Assembly: GCF_011751075.1 (NCBI RefSeq) | Contig: NZ_JAALLN010000011.1 | Location: 62,001 to 126,000 of the forward strand | Reading direction: 5' to 3' | Origin: Flavobacterium poyangense | GTDB taxonomy: Bacteria > Bacteroidota > Bacteroidia > Flavobacteriales > Flavobacteriaceae | Length of the DNA stretch: 64,000 nt | In this document: in pieces, positions 33,256 through 42,377 of the stretch | Layout of the letters: each line of letters starts with the position of its first letter | How positions within the stretch are numbered: position 1 is the stretch's first letter | Program-made: the position numbers and the translations under genes | The notes under the pieces: generated by a model | What the model saw: the letters and a program-made list of their open reading frames with translations, nothing else | Told to the model about the DNA's origin: nothing | Databases searched by the model: none

Positions 33256-34430
33256 CGAAACAACAATTGTTGCCACAAGAAGAAAAACTTGAAATTGGCC
33301 GATTTAAAAGAGAGCTTTTTATAGGGATTCCTAAAGAAACAAGTTATCAGGAACGTCGTATTTGTTTGACACCGGATGCCGTAAATTCGTTGACCTACGA
33401 AGGGCACCGCGTGATGATTGAGTCGGGAGCTGGGGAAAGTTCAAGTTACTCTGACAAAGAGTATGCTGATGCCGGTGCTGAAGTAACAAAAGATACCAAA
33501 AAAGTTTTTGGCTGTCCGATGCTTCTCAAGGTAGAGCCGCCTACCCTGGCAGAGATCGAAATGATTAATCCTGAAACGATTATCATCTCTGCAATTCAGC
33601 TTAAAACAAAAAAGAGAGCTTATTTTGAAGCTTTAGCCTTAAAAAAGATTACCGCACTTGCGTTTGAATACATTAAAGATGAAGACGGCTCTTACCCTGC
33701 CGTAAAATCTTTAAGCGAAATTGCTGGAGCTGCTTCTATACTCATTGCTGCAGAATTAATGATTACCGATGAATTCGGAAAAGGACTTTTATTTGGAAAT
33801 ATAACCGGAGTCCCTCCTACTGAAGTTGTTATTTTAGGAGCCGGAACTGTTGGTGAGTTTGCAGCAAAAACGGCTATAGGTTTGGGAGCTAATGTCAAAG
33901 TTTTTGATAATTCGATTACCAAATTACGTCGTTTACAAAACAATTTAAATCAGCGAATCTTTACTTCTACCATTCAGCAGAAAGCGTTGCTAAAAGCATT
34001 AAGACGTTGTGATGTAGCGATTGGTGCCATGCGTGGTAAAGAACGTTGTCCGATTGTAGTGACAGAAACGATGATGGAACATATGAAAAAAGGAGCCGTA
34101 ATTGTTGATGTCAGCATCGATACCGGTGGTTGTTTTGAAAGCTCTGAGGTTACGACGCATGAAAAACCAACCTTTATAAAAAGCAATGTACTGCATTATT
34201 GTGTACCAAATATTCCTTCAAGATATTCTAAAACGGCCTCACTTTCAATAAGTAATATGCTTACTCCTTACCTACTTCAGATAGCCGAAGAGGGTGGTTT
34301 GGAAAGCTCTATCAGATGTAACAAAGGCTTAAAAAACGGCGTTTATTTGTATCATGGAATTCTAACCAACAAAGCAATTGGCGAATGGTTTGATTTGCCG
34401 GATAACGATATTAATTTACTTGTATTTTAA
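33231..34430 (+). CDS. ald: Alanine dehydrogenase
   Basis: The 399-residue protein has the two-domain fold of alanine dehydrogenases and PNT alpha subunits: GIPKETSYQERRICLTPDAV near residue 30, a lysine in LLKVEPPT, and the NAD-binding motif GAGTVGEFAAKTA near residue 203. It interconverts alanine and pyruvate plus ammonia with NAD. The Bacteroidota version has an N-terminal extension (ITLTPFTKQQLLPQEEKLEI), as here. The start region is present twice in tandem just upstream, which could influence translation. Confidence 0.92.
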   Translation: MSITLTPFTKQQLLPQEEKLEIGRFKRELFIGIPKETSYQERRICLTPDAVNSLTYEGHRVMIESGAGESSSYSDKEYADAGAEVTKDTKKVFGCPMLLKVEPPTLAEIEMINPETIIISAIQLKTKKRAYFEALALKKITALAFEYIKDEDGSYPAVKSLSEIAGAASILIAAELMITDEFGKGLLFGNITGVPPTEVVILGAGTVGEFAAKTAIGLGANVKVFDNSITKLRRLQNNLNQRIFTSTIQQKALLKALRRCDVAIGAMRGKERCPIVVTETMMEHMKKGAVIVDVSIDTGGCFESSEVTTHEKPTFIKSNVLHYCVPNIPSRYSKTASLSISNMLTPYLLQIAEEGGLESSIRCNKGLKNGVYLYHGILTNKAIGEWFDLPDNDINLLVF

Positions 34431-34443
34431 GGGAACTTTAGCG

Positions 34444-34451
34444 TACCTTTG
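34444..34451 (+). promoter_or_regulatory. Candidate -7 promoter element
   Basis: TACCTTTG fits TAnnTTTG and lies 16 bases before the ATG at 34468 of the small membrane-anchored protein. It argues for that start against longer in-frame versions that would begin inside the dehydrogenase gene. Confidence 0.6.
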
Positions 34452-34467
34452 CAAAAAAAAATATTTC

Positions 34468-34842
34468 ATGAAGTTTGTACATCGTTTTGCTTATTATTTG
34501 ATTGGTTTGATTATGGGATGCTTTTTCGTAGCCCTTGTTTTTAGTGGAAAAGATACCCGATGTAATTACTTTCCAAATGCCAGGGTTTTGAATAGTTTGC
34601 GCACCAAACCTTTTCAATATTCCGATAAAGCAATTCAGACTTTGAATGAAAAATGGGTTGATACGGCCGATGTAAAAAATACATTGACTTATGGCGATGT
34701 TGATTTTGATCAGAGTAATGTTCCTTTCAAAAAAGGAAAGCTTTATGTGATTGAAGGTAAGACAGTAAAAAATCAGGAAATTGTTCTTAAAGTAATCAAT
34801 TACGAGAACAAAGCGGTTTTGGAAGAAATTACAAAAAAGTAA
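34468..34842 (+). CDS. Small membrane-anchored protein, DUF4258-like
   Basis: The 124-residue protein has one N-terminal membrane segment (FAYYLIGLIMGCFFVALVF at about 8-26), then a soluble part with CNYFPNARVLNSLRTKPFQY and a C-terminal strand pattern KGKLYVIEGKTVKNQEIVLK. The latter part resembles DUF4258 proteins found after alanine dehydrogenase in related genomes. Function is unknown. Its promoter lies just after the dehydrogenase stop codon, so it is probably transcribed on its own. Confidence 0.7.
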   Translation: MKFVHRFAYYLIGLIMGCFFVALVFSGKDTRCNYFPNARVLNSLRTKPFQYSDKAIQTLNEKWVDTADVKNTLTYGDVDFDQSNVPFKKGKLYVIEGKTVKNQEIVLKVINYENKAVLEEITKK

Positions 34843-35034
34843 ACTTCAGTTTAATTTTATCATAGTTATAGTAGTCTGATTGATGTAAACTTCGGTTTAT
34901 AACAAATTGGTTTTATCATAGCTACATTAGTTTAATAAATTATAAACTTCATAAAGCTCTTATCAATTGGCTCCGGCTTTAGCTCGAGTTAAAGAATTGA
35001 TTAGTATAAAAAAGGCTTTAGCCGAATATTTGAA
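34839..35034. repeat. Direct repeats and dispersed palindromic element
   Basis: GTAAACTTCNGTTTA with TTTTATCATAG occurs twice (34839-34876 and 34885-34930). Next, 34961-35034 holds TATCAATTGGCTCCGGCTTT, then GAATTGATTAGTATAAAA and GGCTTTAGCC. The latter part is repeated with changes at 48501-48575, so it is a dispersed element. It fills the convergent gap before ung. Confidence 0.7.
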
Positions 35035-35045
35035 GTAGTTTAAAC

Positions 35046-35717
35046 CTAGAGCCATTCAATTTCTGAAATTCCTTTAGTTCTCAAAAACGCATTAGTTTTG
35101 CTAAAGTGTCTGTTTCCAAACCATTTTCCCTGATTAGCACTCATTGGTGACGGATGTCCGGATTCTAAAACAAAATGTTTGTTGCGATCTATTTTGGATC
35201 CCTTTTTCTGAGCAAAAGCGCCCCACAATAAAAAAACAATATTTTCTTTTTGATCAGAAATAGCCTGAATTACAGCATCGGTAAAAAGATTCCATTTCAA
35301 ATGTTTATGACTGTTCGGACTGTCTTTTCGAACCGTTAATGACGCATTTAAAAGTAAGACACCCTGCTTTGCCCATTTTTCTAAATTTCCGGAAGTTGGC
35401 ATAAAAATCGAATCGAGATCAGTGCTTAGCTCTCTGTAGATATTGCGCAAAGAAGGCGGAATTTTGACAGTATCATTCACCGAAAAGCTTAAACCGTTTG
35501 CTTCTCCTTCTCCATGGTAAGGATCCTGGCCAATAAGCACTACTTTTAAGTTTTTAAAATCACAAGTATTAAAAGCAGAAAAAATCAATTCTGTCGGCGG
35601 ATAGCAAATTTGCGTTTGATATTCTAATGCTAAAGCTGCGGTTAATTCCGTAAAATAAGTCTTTTGAATTTCGTCTGCTAAAACGGTTTGCCACTCTGAA
35701 GAAAGATTGATTTTCAT
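35046..35717 (-). CDS. ung: Uracil-DNA glycosylase
   Basis: The 223-residue protein is a family 1 uracil-DNA glycosylase of normal length. The water-activating Asp65 lies in VLIGQDPYHGEGEANGLSFS, and the HPSP motif with His188 is followed by the DNA-minor-groove loop. It removes uracil from DNA as the first step of base excision repair. It is divergent to mutS2 with a gap of about 110 bases. Confidence 0.97.
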   Translation of the reverse strand: MKINLSSEWQTVLADEIQKTYFTELTAALALEYQTQICYPPTELIFSAFNTCDFKNLKVVLIGQDPYHGEGEANGLSFSVNDTVKIPPSLRNIYRELSTDLDSIFMPTSGNLEKWAKQGVLLLNASLTVRKDSPNSHKHLKWNLFTDAVIQAISDQKENIVFLLWGAFAQKKGSKIDRNKHFVLESGHPSPMSANQGKWFGNRHFSKTNAFLRTKGISEIEWL

Positions 35718-35788
35718 TTAAATAAAATTTAATTACAAATTTCGTAAAGATTTTTGCAAAGTACCAATTATTACTACTATTTAGTTTT

Positions 35789-35820
35789 AAAACTTTGTAA
35801 CTTTGAACTTTACAACTTAC
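35789..35820 (+). repeat. Short tandem words before mutS2
   Basis: AACTTTGTAACTTTGAACTTTACAACTT consists of four variants of a 7-8 base word just before the mutS2 start. It resembles arrays seen in several other gaps of this window and argues against coding in this stretch. Confidence 0.55.
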
Positions 35821-35828
35821 GATATATA

Positions 35829-37994
35829 ATGATATCCATTACCGAAAAAACATTACAAGATTTACAATTTCCAACGGTGCTTGAAACCATTTCAGCAGGC
35901 TGTAATACAGATATTGGAAAACAAAAAGCTTTAGAAATAACTCCATTTAGAGATAAAGAAACATTGATGCAGGCTTTAATGCAGACGTCAGAATACGTTT
36001 CGTCGTTTGAGAATAACAATGCTATTCCAAATCATGGTTTTGATGCGATTACGCACGAAATCAAATTTCTGGCTATTGAGGATAGTTTTCTTGAAGTGGG
36101 CAGTTTCAGAAAAATTGCTACACTTTCTTCAACATCAAACTTTTTGCTGAATTTCCTTCAGAAGTTTGATGATTATTATCCAAATTTAAATGCCAGAGCT
36201 TCAAGAGTTGAATATACCAAGGATATAGTTACGCTAATTGATGCGATTGTAGATAAATACGGTGAGATAAAAGACAATGCTTCACCGGCACTTTTGAGCA
36301 TTCGCCAGAGTATGAATATTGTTCGCGGCAAGGTAAATCAAAGCTTTGGAGCGGCTCTTACGCATAATAACAGTCTTGGTTACTTAGATGATATTAAAGA
36401 AAGTTTTGTTCAGAACCGAAGGGTTTTGGCTGTTCTTGCCATGTATCGCCGAAAAGTAAAAGGCTCTATTTTAGGGAGTTCAAAAACCGGAAGCATCGCT
36501 TATATTGAGCCAGAAGCTACTTTGCAATATTCGCGAGAACTAAGCAACTTAGAATACGAAGAAAAAGAAGAAATTACCCGAATTCTGAAGCAATTATCTA
36601 ATGAAATACGTCCCTACTTACCTCTTTTGATTGAGTATCAGGACTTTTTGAGTGATATTGATGTTGTTGCCGGGAAGGCAAAATATGCCAATAGAATTAA
36701 AGGAATTCTGCCAACCATTACCGAAGAAAGAAGGCTGTTTTTTAGAGAAGCGTATCATCCGATTTTGTATTTGAATAACAAGCAAAAAAACGAAATTACG
36801 CATCCGCAAACCATTGAATTGAAGCAAGATAACCGAATTATTGTGATATCCGGACCCAATGCAGGAGGAAAAACAATTTCGTTAAAAACCGTTGGATTGC
36901 TGCAATTGATGTTGCAATCGGGTATGTTAATCCCGGTTCATGAGAGAAGTGAAACGTTCTTATTTGATCGGATTTTAACAGATATTGGTGATAATCAGTC
37001 TATTGAAAACCACCTTAGTACCTATAGTTATCGATTAAAAAACATGAATTATTTCCTGAAAAAATGCAACAAGAAAACCATGTTTCTGATTGATGAGTTT
37101 GGTACCGGATCAGATCCTGAATTGGGTGGTGCTTTAGCGGAAATTTTCCTCGAAGAATTCTACCATCGTGAAGCGTTCGGAATTATTACCACACATTATT
37201 CTAATTTAAAAATTCTCGCCAACGAATTGCCTTTTGCTACCAATGCAAATATGATGTTTGATGAGAAAACATTAGAACCGATGTACAAATTGGCTCTTGG
37301 ACAGGCCGGAAGTTCATTTACTTTTGAAGTAGCTTTAAAAAACGGAATCCCATTTGGACTGATCAACAGAGCGAAAAAGAAAATTGAAGTTGGAAAAGTT
37401 CGCTTTGATAAAACCATTGCTACCCTTCAAAAAGAGCGTTCAAAACTCGAAAAAACATCTCTTAACCTTAAAGAAGAAGAAACGAGAGCGCGTGAAGAAG
37501 GTAAAAAAATGGAAAACATCAATGTAAAAATCAAACAAAAACTGGAGAGTTATCAGGAATTGTATGATAGTAACCAAAAGACCATTTACATTGGGCAAAA
37601 AATTGAGGACATTTCGGAAAAATATTTCAATAACAAAAACAAAAAGGAACTGATTGGTGAATTTTTGAAAATTGTGGAAATTGAAAACTCCAAACGCAAA
37701 AAAGCAACTCCAAAAGAAACCAAAGCTATAATTGAAAAGAAAAAAGAAGTTATTGCTGAAGTAACGGTGCGGGTAGAAGAAATCAGAAAAGAGAAAAAGG
37801 AAAAGAAACTGAAACCGGTTGTCGAAAAACCAAAGCCAATTCTAAAAGTTGGAGACCGCGTAAGGATGCAAGACGGAAGATCAGTTGGAAGTATTGATGC
37901 AATCGAAAAAAATAAGGCGACCGTAAATTATGGAATTTTTACTTCGAAAGTAAGTTTAGATGAATTAGAGTTGGTTGAAGCTGTGAAGAAGTAA
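35829..37994 (+). CDS. mutS2: MutS2-type ATPase lacking the Smr domain
   Basis: The 721-residue protein has the MutS2 order: a core helical/lever region (about 1-320), the ATPase with Walker A GPNAGGKT near residue 342, LIDEFGTGSDPELGGALAE (Walker B) and TTHYSNLK, a long charged coiled coil (about 515-670), and a KOW-like end (LKVGDRVRMQDGRSVGSIDA). Full MutS2 carries a C-terminal Smr nuclease domain after this point, absent here. MutS2 relatives act on collided ribosomes or recombination intermediates. I chose the ATG at 35829; an extension to 35754 would code for repeat DNA. Confidence 0.88.
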   Translation: MISITEKTLQDLQFPTVLETISAGCNTDIGKQKALEITPFRDKETLMQALMQTSEYVSSFENNNAIPNHGFDAITHEIKFLAIEDSFLEVGSFRKIATLSSTSNFLLNFLQKFDDYYPNLNARASRVEYTKDIVTLIDAIVDKYGEIKDNASPALLSIRQSMNIVRGKVNQSFGAALTHNNSLGYLDDIKESFVQNRRVLAVLAMYRRKVKGSILGSSKTGSIAYIEPEATLQYSRELSNLEYEEKEEITRILKQLSNEIRPYLPLLIEYQDFLSDIDVVAGKAKYANRIKGILPTITEERRLFFREAYHPILYLNNKQKNEITHPQTIELKQDNRIIVISGPNAGGKTISLKTVGLLQLMLQSGMLIPVHERSETFLFDRILTDIGDNQSIENHLSTYSYRLKNMNYFLKKCNKKTMFLIDEFGTGSDPELGGALAEIFLEEFYHREAFGIITTHYSNLKILANELPFATNANMMFDEKTLEPMYKLALGQAGSSFTFEVALKNGIPFGLINRAKKKIEVGKVRFDKTIATLQKERSKLEKTSLNLKEEETRAREEGKKMENINVKIKQKLESYQELYDSNQKTIYIGQKIEDISEKYFNNKNKKELIGEFLKIVEIENSKRKKATPKETKAIIEKKKEVIAEVTVRVEEIRKEKKEKKLKPVVEKPKPILKVGDRVRMQDGRSVGSIDAIEKNKATVNYGIFTSKVSLDELELVEAVKK

Positions 37995-38225
37995 TTTTTT
38001 TAAGCTTTCAGTCTCAGTCTCGGTTTTTGGTTTCGAAAATTTAAAAAAAGGAGAAAAACAGAATGAAAATTCAAATAAAGCGTTTTAAGAGCGTATTTTT
38101 GAAAAGAGGGTAACGAAGATGGAATATTTTAAAAAGCGGTTTAAAATTTATTTATGAAAGCTGTTTTTAATTTAAATTTTCGATCAAATTTATTTTTTTG
38201 ATAATTAAAACTAATAGTAAGATTC

Positions 38226-38262
38226 GCCAAACCTGAAACCTGAAACTTGAAACCTGAAACAA
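38226..38262. repeat. TGAAACCTGAAAC tandem words
   Basis: CCTGAAACCTGAAACTTGAA and one more unit form an array of four 8-base words ahead of the DCC-family gene. The same word array occurs at 50277-50306. The rest of 37995-38294 is A/T-rich with no gene visible. Confidence 0.6.
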
Positions 38263-38294
38263 AAAAAACAAAAAATCTGAAATAAAACTTAGCA

Positions 38295-38708
38295 ATGCTC
38301 AATTTCCCAAAAAATAAAAAAATAATTCTTTTTGACGGTGTTTGTAACTTATGCAACTCTGCTGTGCAATATATTATCAAACACGATAAAAAAGACGTTT
38401 TTAGATTTGTGGCATTACAATCGGAATTGGGCATTGCGATTTGCAAACATCTTGGTGTAAGTTTCTCTAAAATGGACAGTATTATTCTGTACAATCCCGG
38501 GGTGAGTTATTTTTATAAATCTTCTGCTGCTATTGAAATTGGGAGAAATTTTGGAGGAATCTGGAAACTGATTTCTATATGTAGAATTGTTCCTATTTTT
38601 ATAAGTGACTATGTGTATGATTATGTTGCTAAAAACCGATATAACTGGTACGGTAAAAAAGAAAGCTGTATGATTCCTACTGCTGAGATTAGGGAGAAGT
38701 TTCTTTAA
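38295..38708 (+). CDS. DCC family (DUF393) thiol-disulfide oxidoreductase-like protein
   Basis: The 137-residue protein begins with the family signature ILFDGVCNLCNSAVQYII, which contains the D-x-x-C-x-x-C motif (Asp16, Cys19, Cys22). It then shows FRFVALQSELG as in DCC proteins. The family has a thioredoxin-like fold, but its partners are unknown. There is no signal peptide. It stands alone, convergent with the uncharacterised cluster at 38855-42947. Confidence 0.9.
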   Translation: MLNFPKNKKIILFDGVCNLCNSAVQYIIKHDKKDVFRFVALQSELGIAICKHLGVSFSKMDSIILYNPGVSYFYKSSAAIEIGRNFGGIWKLISICRIVPIFISDYVYDYVAKNRYNWYGKKESCMIPTAEIREKFL

Positions 38709-38854
38709 AAACTTAACTTGATTACAAGTAGTGGCTATCACGTTAAGCGTTCTGGATATTGGTCATTCTTTTACCTTTTCATTCAAAAATTTGCTTATCT
38801 CTGAATGTGCCTTTGCGCATTTTGAAAGAAAAGTAGGTGTTGCAAAAAAGTATT

Positions 38855-39640
38855 CTATTGATCTGTGCTTTCTTTGGGAAACTCAAAACTTTTTCTAATT
38901 TTTGTAATTGCACTATATAAAATACTGAAAATGGCATCTGATGAAAAACCGCCAAGGAGTGCTAACCCGCTTTTATTGAATAGTAATCCGGTTCCCTTAT
39001 CATTGATAGACGAGAAGAGATTGATTTCAGATATGATTAAACCCGAAATGAGTCCTAAAATAATGACTATAGGAAAGTTAATGGAATCTTCCGGGATAAT
39101 TGTGCCATTTCGGATTGAATTGTTTATATATCTCAAAAAATAAAACATAACTCCTAAACCTGACAAGGAAAGTAAATAGATCAGATTGACTAAAAGTGAT
39201 AATCCTTTATTATTCAGTATTCCTTCATCCAGCGAATTCATGTTTACATAAGAAGACAGACTTGTGCAAATAAAACAAATCAGAAAGAAAAAAGCTGCAG
39301 CAAACAAATATCTCGTGAGAGGCATTTGATTAAACATATATTTATTGTTCCACTTGCTGGATAATGATTTATAAAACAGTATCGATTTCGGAGTTGCGGG
39401 AGAGATGTTTTTAGATAATAAATTATAGGCCTCAAGTAAATCGTCAACAGAGCTGTTTCGGATTAAGTCTTTAACTTCAGGATTAATCAGTATACCGTTA
39501 TGTGCAGCAAAATAAATCATATTGTTAATCCCTTCGTTAAGTTCATTTATGGTTTCTTTAGAAATGCCAAGTTCACTTGAAGCAGCTGTATCAAAATTAT
39601 TCTTTACGCTTTTTTCATCAGAGTTGTCTGTAGTTCTCAT
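38855..39640 (-). CDS. Uncharacterised membrane protein of the 38855-42947 cluster
   Basis: The 261-residue protein has a charged soluble N-terminal part (about 1-108) and three to four membrane segments: 110-131 (YLFAAAFFFLICFICTSL), 147-168 (SLLVNLIYLLSLSGLGVMFY), 188-207 (FPIVIILGLISGLIISEI) and perhaps 221-240 (GLALLGGFSSDAIFSILY). I recognise no family. It is the last gene of a minus-strand series of four genes, about 140 bases after the 345-residue protein. It could anchor or form part of a membrane assembly with its neighbours. Confidence 0.7.
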   Translation of the reverse strand: MRTTDNSDEKSVKNNFDTAASSELGISKETINELNEGINNMIYFAAHNGILINPEVKDLIRNSSVDDLLEAYNLLSKNISPATPKSILFYKSLSSKWNNKYMFNQMPLTRYLFAAAFFFLICFICTSLSSYVNMNSLDEGILNNKGLSLLVNLIYLLSLSGLGVMFYFLRYINNSIRNGTIIPEDSINFPIVIILGLISGLIISEINLFSSINDKGTGLLFNKSGLALLGGFSSDAIFSILYSAITKIRKSFEFPKESTDQ

Positions 39641-39781
39641 TTTTATGTTTTTTATAGTAAGGCAATAGTTATGACGTCCTATTCGATTTGATAGTTGGTA
39701 TTATAATTCTCTTGATAAATCAAATTTATTACGTTGTATGGTTATTTGTCACGATGATTATATAGGGCAATTTTTATAAGA

Positions 39782-40819
39782 TTAGTTTCCGGATAATGGA
39801 GGGCATTCGGGCACTAAACGACTGATATAACCTAAAACTTGTTTGACATTTGATGTTAATGTGACTGTATTCTGATCTGCTCCTTCGGCATTGAAAGGAG
39901 TGGTTGTCATATCTTTCAATGCAAAAGTTTCCATAAAAACAGTACCGTCTGAGGCTTTACTGTCGGCTATAATATTCAGGTCTTCAGGATGAAAATCCCC
40001 CGTTATTTTAACTTCTGATCCTATCAAAACAGACTGTGGAATTAGCGGAAAACTACCTGTATTCCCGATCAGAGTTCCATTAGAAAAATGACCTTTTTCT
40101 AAACCGTCAATTTTCCATTCCTGAGTGTTTAAAATTTCAATATTTAACCAAGATCGATAGAAATCCACGCGAAGTACTTTTAGGTGAATTTTTGTGATCA
40201 TAGAATTTGTATGCAATGGTATTTCTGTGCATGTTTCATTGGAATCATAAATTTTCCATGACACACTGGAATCTCCATTTAAAACCAAAAAATCTTTAGA
40301 ATCGGTATCTCCGTTAATTACATCAATCTCAATTTCGGTTAAGTTAGCATCATTGTCTAATAAATCACACCAATCATAAGGTATTGTGAGCACACTGAAC
40401 CAATTTTCAGGGATTCCGCCAAAACCTGAAAGTTTTGACAAATTATAGGTGTTCTTTGCTTCTTCAAAAAGCTGTTGTGTATATTCTGAAGAGGTATTGG
40501 CTGTATTAACGATATTTCCCCATATTTTTGATACAGAGTTAAGGCTGTCTATATAGTCAGGACTAAGCAAAGGAACGGCATCCGATAATAACGCAGATTG
40601 ATATGCGGCCCGATAACTACCTGAAGGGTTTGCGCTGGATTGTGCATTTCTATACTTATCGATTTCAATTATAATAGGAATAGCCGTAAGCTGCAAAAGT
40701 ACCTGACTCACAGTAGCATCAGTATCATCAGCATCACCTTTTGGATTATTATCTGTAGTTGCTTCCCAATCCGCTTTTTCAGATAGCTCAGAAGCTATTA
40801 AGGCACATAAATTTTTCAT
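39782..40819 (-). CDS. Uncharacterised protein sharing a C-terminal domain with its neighbour
   Basis: The 345-residue protein has no signal peptide. Residues 1-150 are acidic and helical. The C-terminal half (about 165-345) aligns by motif with the 472-residue neighbour: VLRVDFYRSWLNIEILNTQEWK against NILRPWFSESLFRLGSW, then FSNG against ISNG, FPLIPQSVLIGSEVKITGDF against IPMYPVAFIVAKDISIKAAF, and VLGYISRLVP against IIGWVSKVIP at the end. No enzyme motif is visible. The shared domain looks beta-rich. Function unknown. Confidence 0.7.
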   Translation of the reverse strand: MKNLCALIASELSEKADWEATTDNNPKGDADDTDATVSQVLLQLTAIPIIIEIDKYRNAQSSANPSGSYRAAYQSALLSDAVPLLSPDYIDSLNSVSKIWGNIVNTANTSSEYTQQLFEEAKNTYNLSKLSGFGGIPENWFSVLTIPYDWCDLLDNDANLTEIEIDVINGDTDSKDFLVLNGDSSVSWKIYDSNETCTEIPLHTNSMITKIHLKVLRVDFYRSWLNIEILNTQEWKIDGLEKGHFSNGTLIGNTGSFPLIPQSVLIGSEVKITGDFHPEDLNIIADSKASDGTVFMETFALKDMTTTPFNAEGADQNTVTLTSNVKQVLGYISRLVPECPPLSGN

Positions 40820-40840
40820 ATAAACTATTGGTAACTGTAT

Positions 40841-40873
40841 AAAAGTGATATAGGTTTTTCTTATATCACTTTT
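40841..40873. other. Hairpin between the two related genes
   Basis: AAAAGTGATATA and TATATCACTTTT are 12-base perfect complements with a nine-base loop. No long T run follows on either strand, so it could be a weak terminator or an RNA processing site that sets the ratio of the two proteins. Confidence 0.4.
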
Positions 40874-40897
40874 ATATTTCAGATAATTTTCAGGTAC

Positions 40898-42316
40898 TTA
40901 TTGGGAAGAATTTTCTTTTGGAGAAAAAGGTATTACCTTGCTGACCCATCCTATGATTTGCATTCCCGGAACTGTAATCTCACCATTTTGAAAATTAGAG
41001 TCAAATTTATCTTCACTGTGCCCATAACCATAGCTTCCGCTGACAGAAATAGGTCCCCAGCCTACAGATGCGCTGGTTTTCATAGATTCCTTAATATGCT
41101 CTTCTTCCTCATGACTAAATGCAGCTTTTATTGAAATATCTTTTGCTACAATAAAAGCAACAGGATACATTGGAATGTAGTTTGAGGCATTAGTAGAATC
41201 AATCTTTCCATTGGATATTTCCCCGCTTTTCAACATATTGGTAGACCAACTGCCTAAACGGAACAACGATTCTGAAAACCATGGACGTAAGATGTTTACT
41301 TTAGCTATTTTTGCTGAAATTTCTACAGTATCCTTATCTGCACTACTGGTGGAATGCGAGAAACTCCCTTCTGCACTTGCTTTTACTTTCCATAGACCAT
41401 AATTGACATCAGTACTTACGCTAAAGCTATGTTCTGTTGCTTGTGATCTGGTTTTAGTATTTCCTCCACTGATTTTTAATTCAGTAAAGTTTAGATTTCC
41501 TTCCTCTGTCCAGTTTGCAGGTGACGAGTAGCTAAACAACCACTTATCAGAAAAACCTAAAGAAGAACTGAATTTATTATCCTCGCCTACAGCTTCTCTT
41601 GCACGTACAATGGTCTGACGAATACCGTCGTTTATGGTTGTATTTAAAATAGCCAATGCCTGTTCGACATATTTCGCATTTCCGGCAGTTAGTTTTCTGT
41701 AGCTGGCTTTGATATTGTTTTCTAATAAAGGAGCTTTCGTTTGCCAGTTTCGGTCTGCCGAAGCCTGTACAGAAGAATCTTTAGACTCCAGATCATCCAA
41801 GTACAGATTATAGGCGCTTCTATAGGCTATTACACTTGCAACATAATCATTAAGATTTGATTCGTATAAGACATAGTCATCACCATCTGTTCGGGCAGTC
41901 ACCTCTTCCCCTGTAAACGGATTCTTCTCATTTTTCAAGGGGTGGAGATAATTATATGCTTTATCATACATTTCCGTCTGCTTAGGATCCGGAGTTGTAC
42001 TGGCGTTTGCACTTAGTACTATATCTTCGTAATTTTTTGAAAGCGGATTACTGGAATTAGACCATTCCAAAGACATTGGAGAAATCTGATCTACCATTCT
42101 TGAAAACTCTTCAGAACTTTTTAAATCTCCTAAAGGGTTTGAAGGTGTTCTGGGGTTTGCAAAAGATTTAACATCAACTGCTGCGTTTTTGGAAAAGTGA
42201 ATAAAAGTTTCTGTTTCTTTAAACGGATTTGTTCCTGTTGATGGCTGATACGTAATAGCGTCAAACATTCTGTCATAAATTGCTTTTAAAAGCTCTTTTT
42301 CCTGATCTTGTGTCAT
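40898..42316 (-). CDS. Uncharacterised 472-residue protein with RPWF/YPVAFIVAKD domain
   Basis: The soluble protein has a helical N-terminal half (for example APLLENNIKASYRKLTAGNA near 195-214) and a beta-rich C-terminal half. Motifs there include SVSTDVNYGLWKVKASAEGS (299-318), ILRPWFSES (342-350), IPMYPVAFIVAKD (381-393) and a glycine-serine strand pair (SVGWGPISVSGSYGYGHSED, 417-436). The alternating pattern of the strands recalls proteins that insert or assemble, but that is only a pattern. There is no signal peptide. It is 62 bases downstream of the 189-residue gene and shares its C-terminal domain with the next gene. Confidence 0.7.
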   Translation of the reverse strand: MTQDQEKELLKAIYDRMFDAITYQPSTGTNPFKETETFIHFSKNAAVDVKSFANPRTPSNPLGDLKSSEEFSRMVDQISPMSLEWSNSSNPLSKNYEDIVLSANASTTPDPKQTEMYDKAYNYLHPLKNEKNPFTGEEVTARTDGDDYVLYESNLNDYVASVIAYRSAYNLYLDDLESKDSSVQASADRNWQTKAPLLENNIKASYRKLTAGNAKYVEQALAILNTTINDGIRQTIVRAREAVGEDNKFSSSLGFSDKWLFSYSSPANWTEEGNLNFTELKISGGNTKTRSQATEHSFSVSTDVNYGLWKVKASAEGSFSHSTSSADKDTVEISAKIAKVNILRPWFSESLFRLGSWSTNMLKSGEISNGKIDSTNASNYIPMYPVAFIVAKDISIKAAFSHEEEEHIKESMKTSASVGWGPISVSGSYGYGHSEDKFDSNFQNGEITVPGMQIIGWVSKVIPFSPKENSSQ

Positions 42317-42377
42317 AATTTTAAGTAATTTAAATGGTTTAGTAAAAAAAACGTCTTCTATATTCTGTTACTCAATA

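Noticed and set aside
34378..34467. Longer N-terminus for the small DUF4258-like protein
   Set aside because: It would start inside the alanine dehydrogenase gene and contain the -7 element; the ATG at 34468 gives a normal membrane segment at the start.
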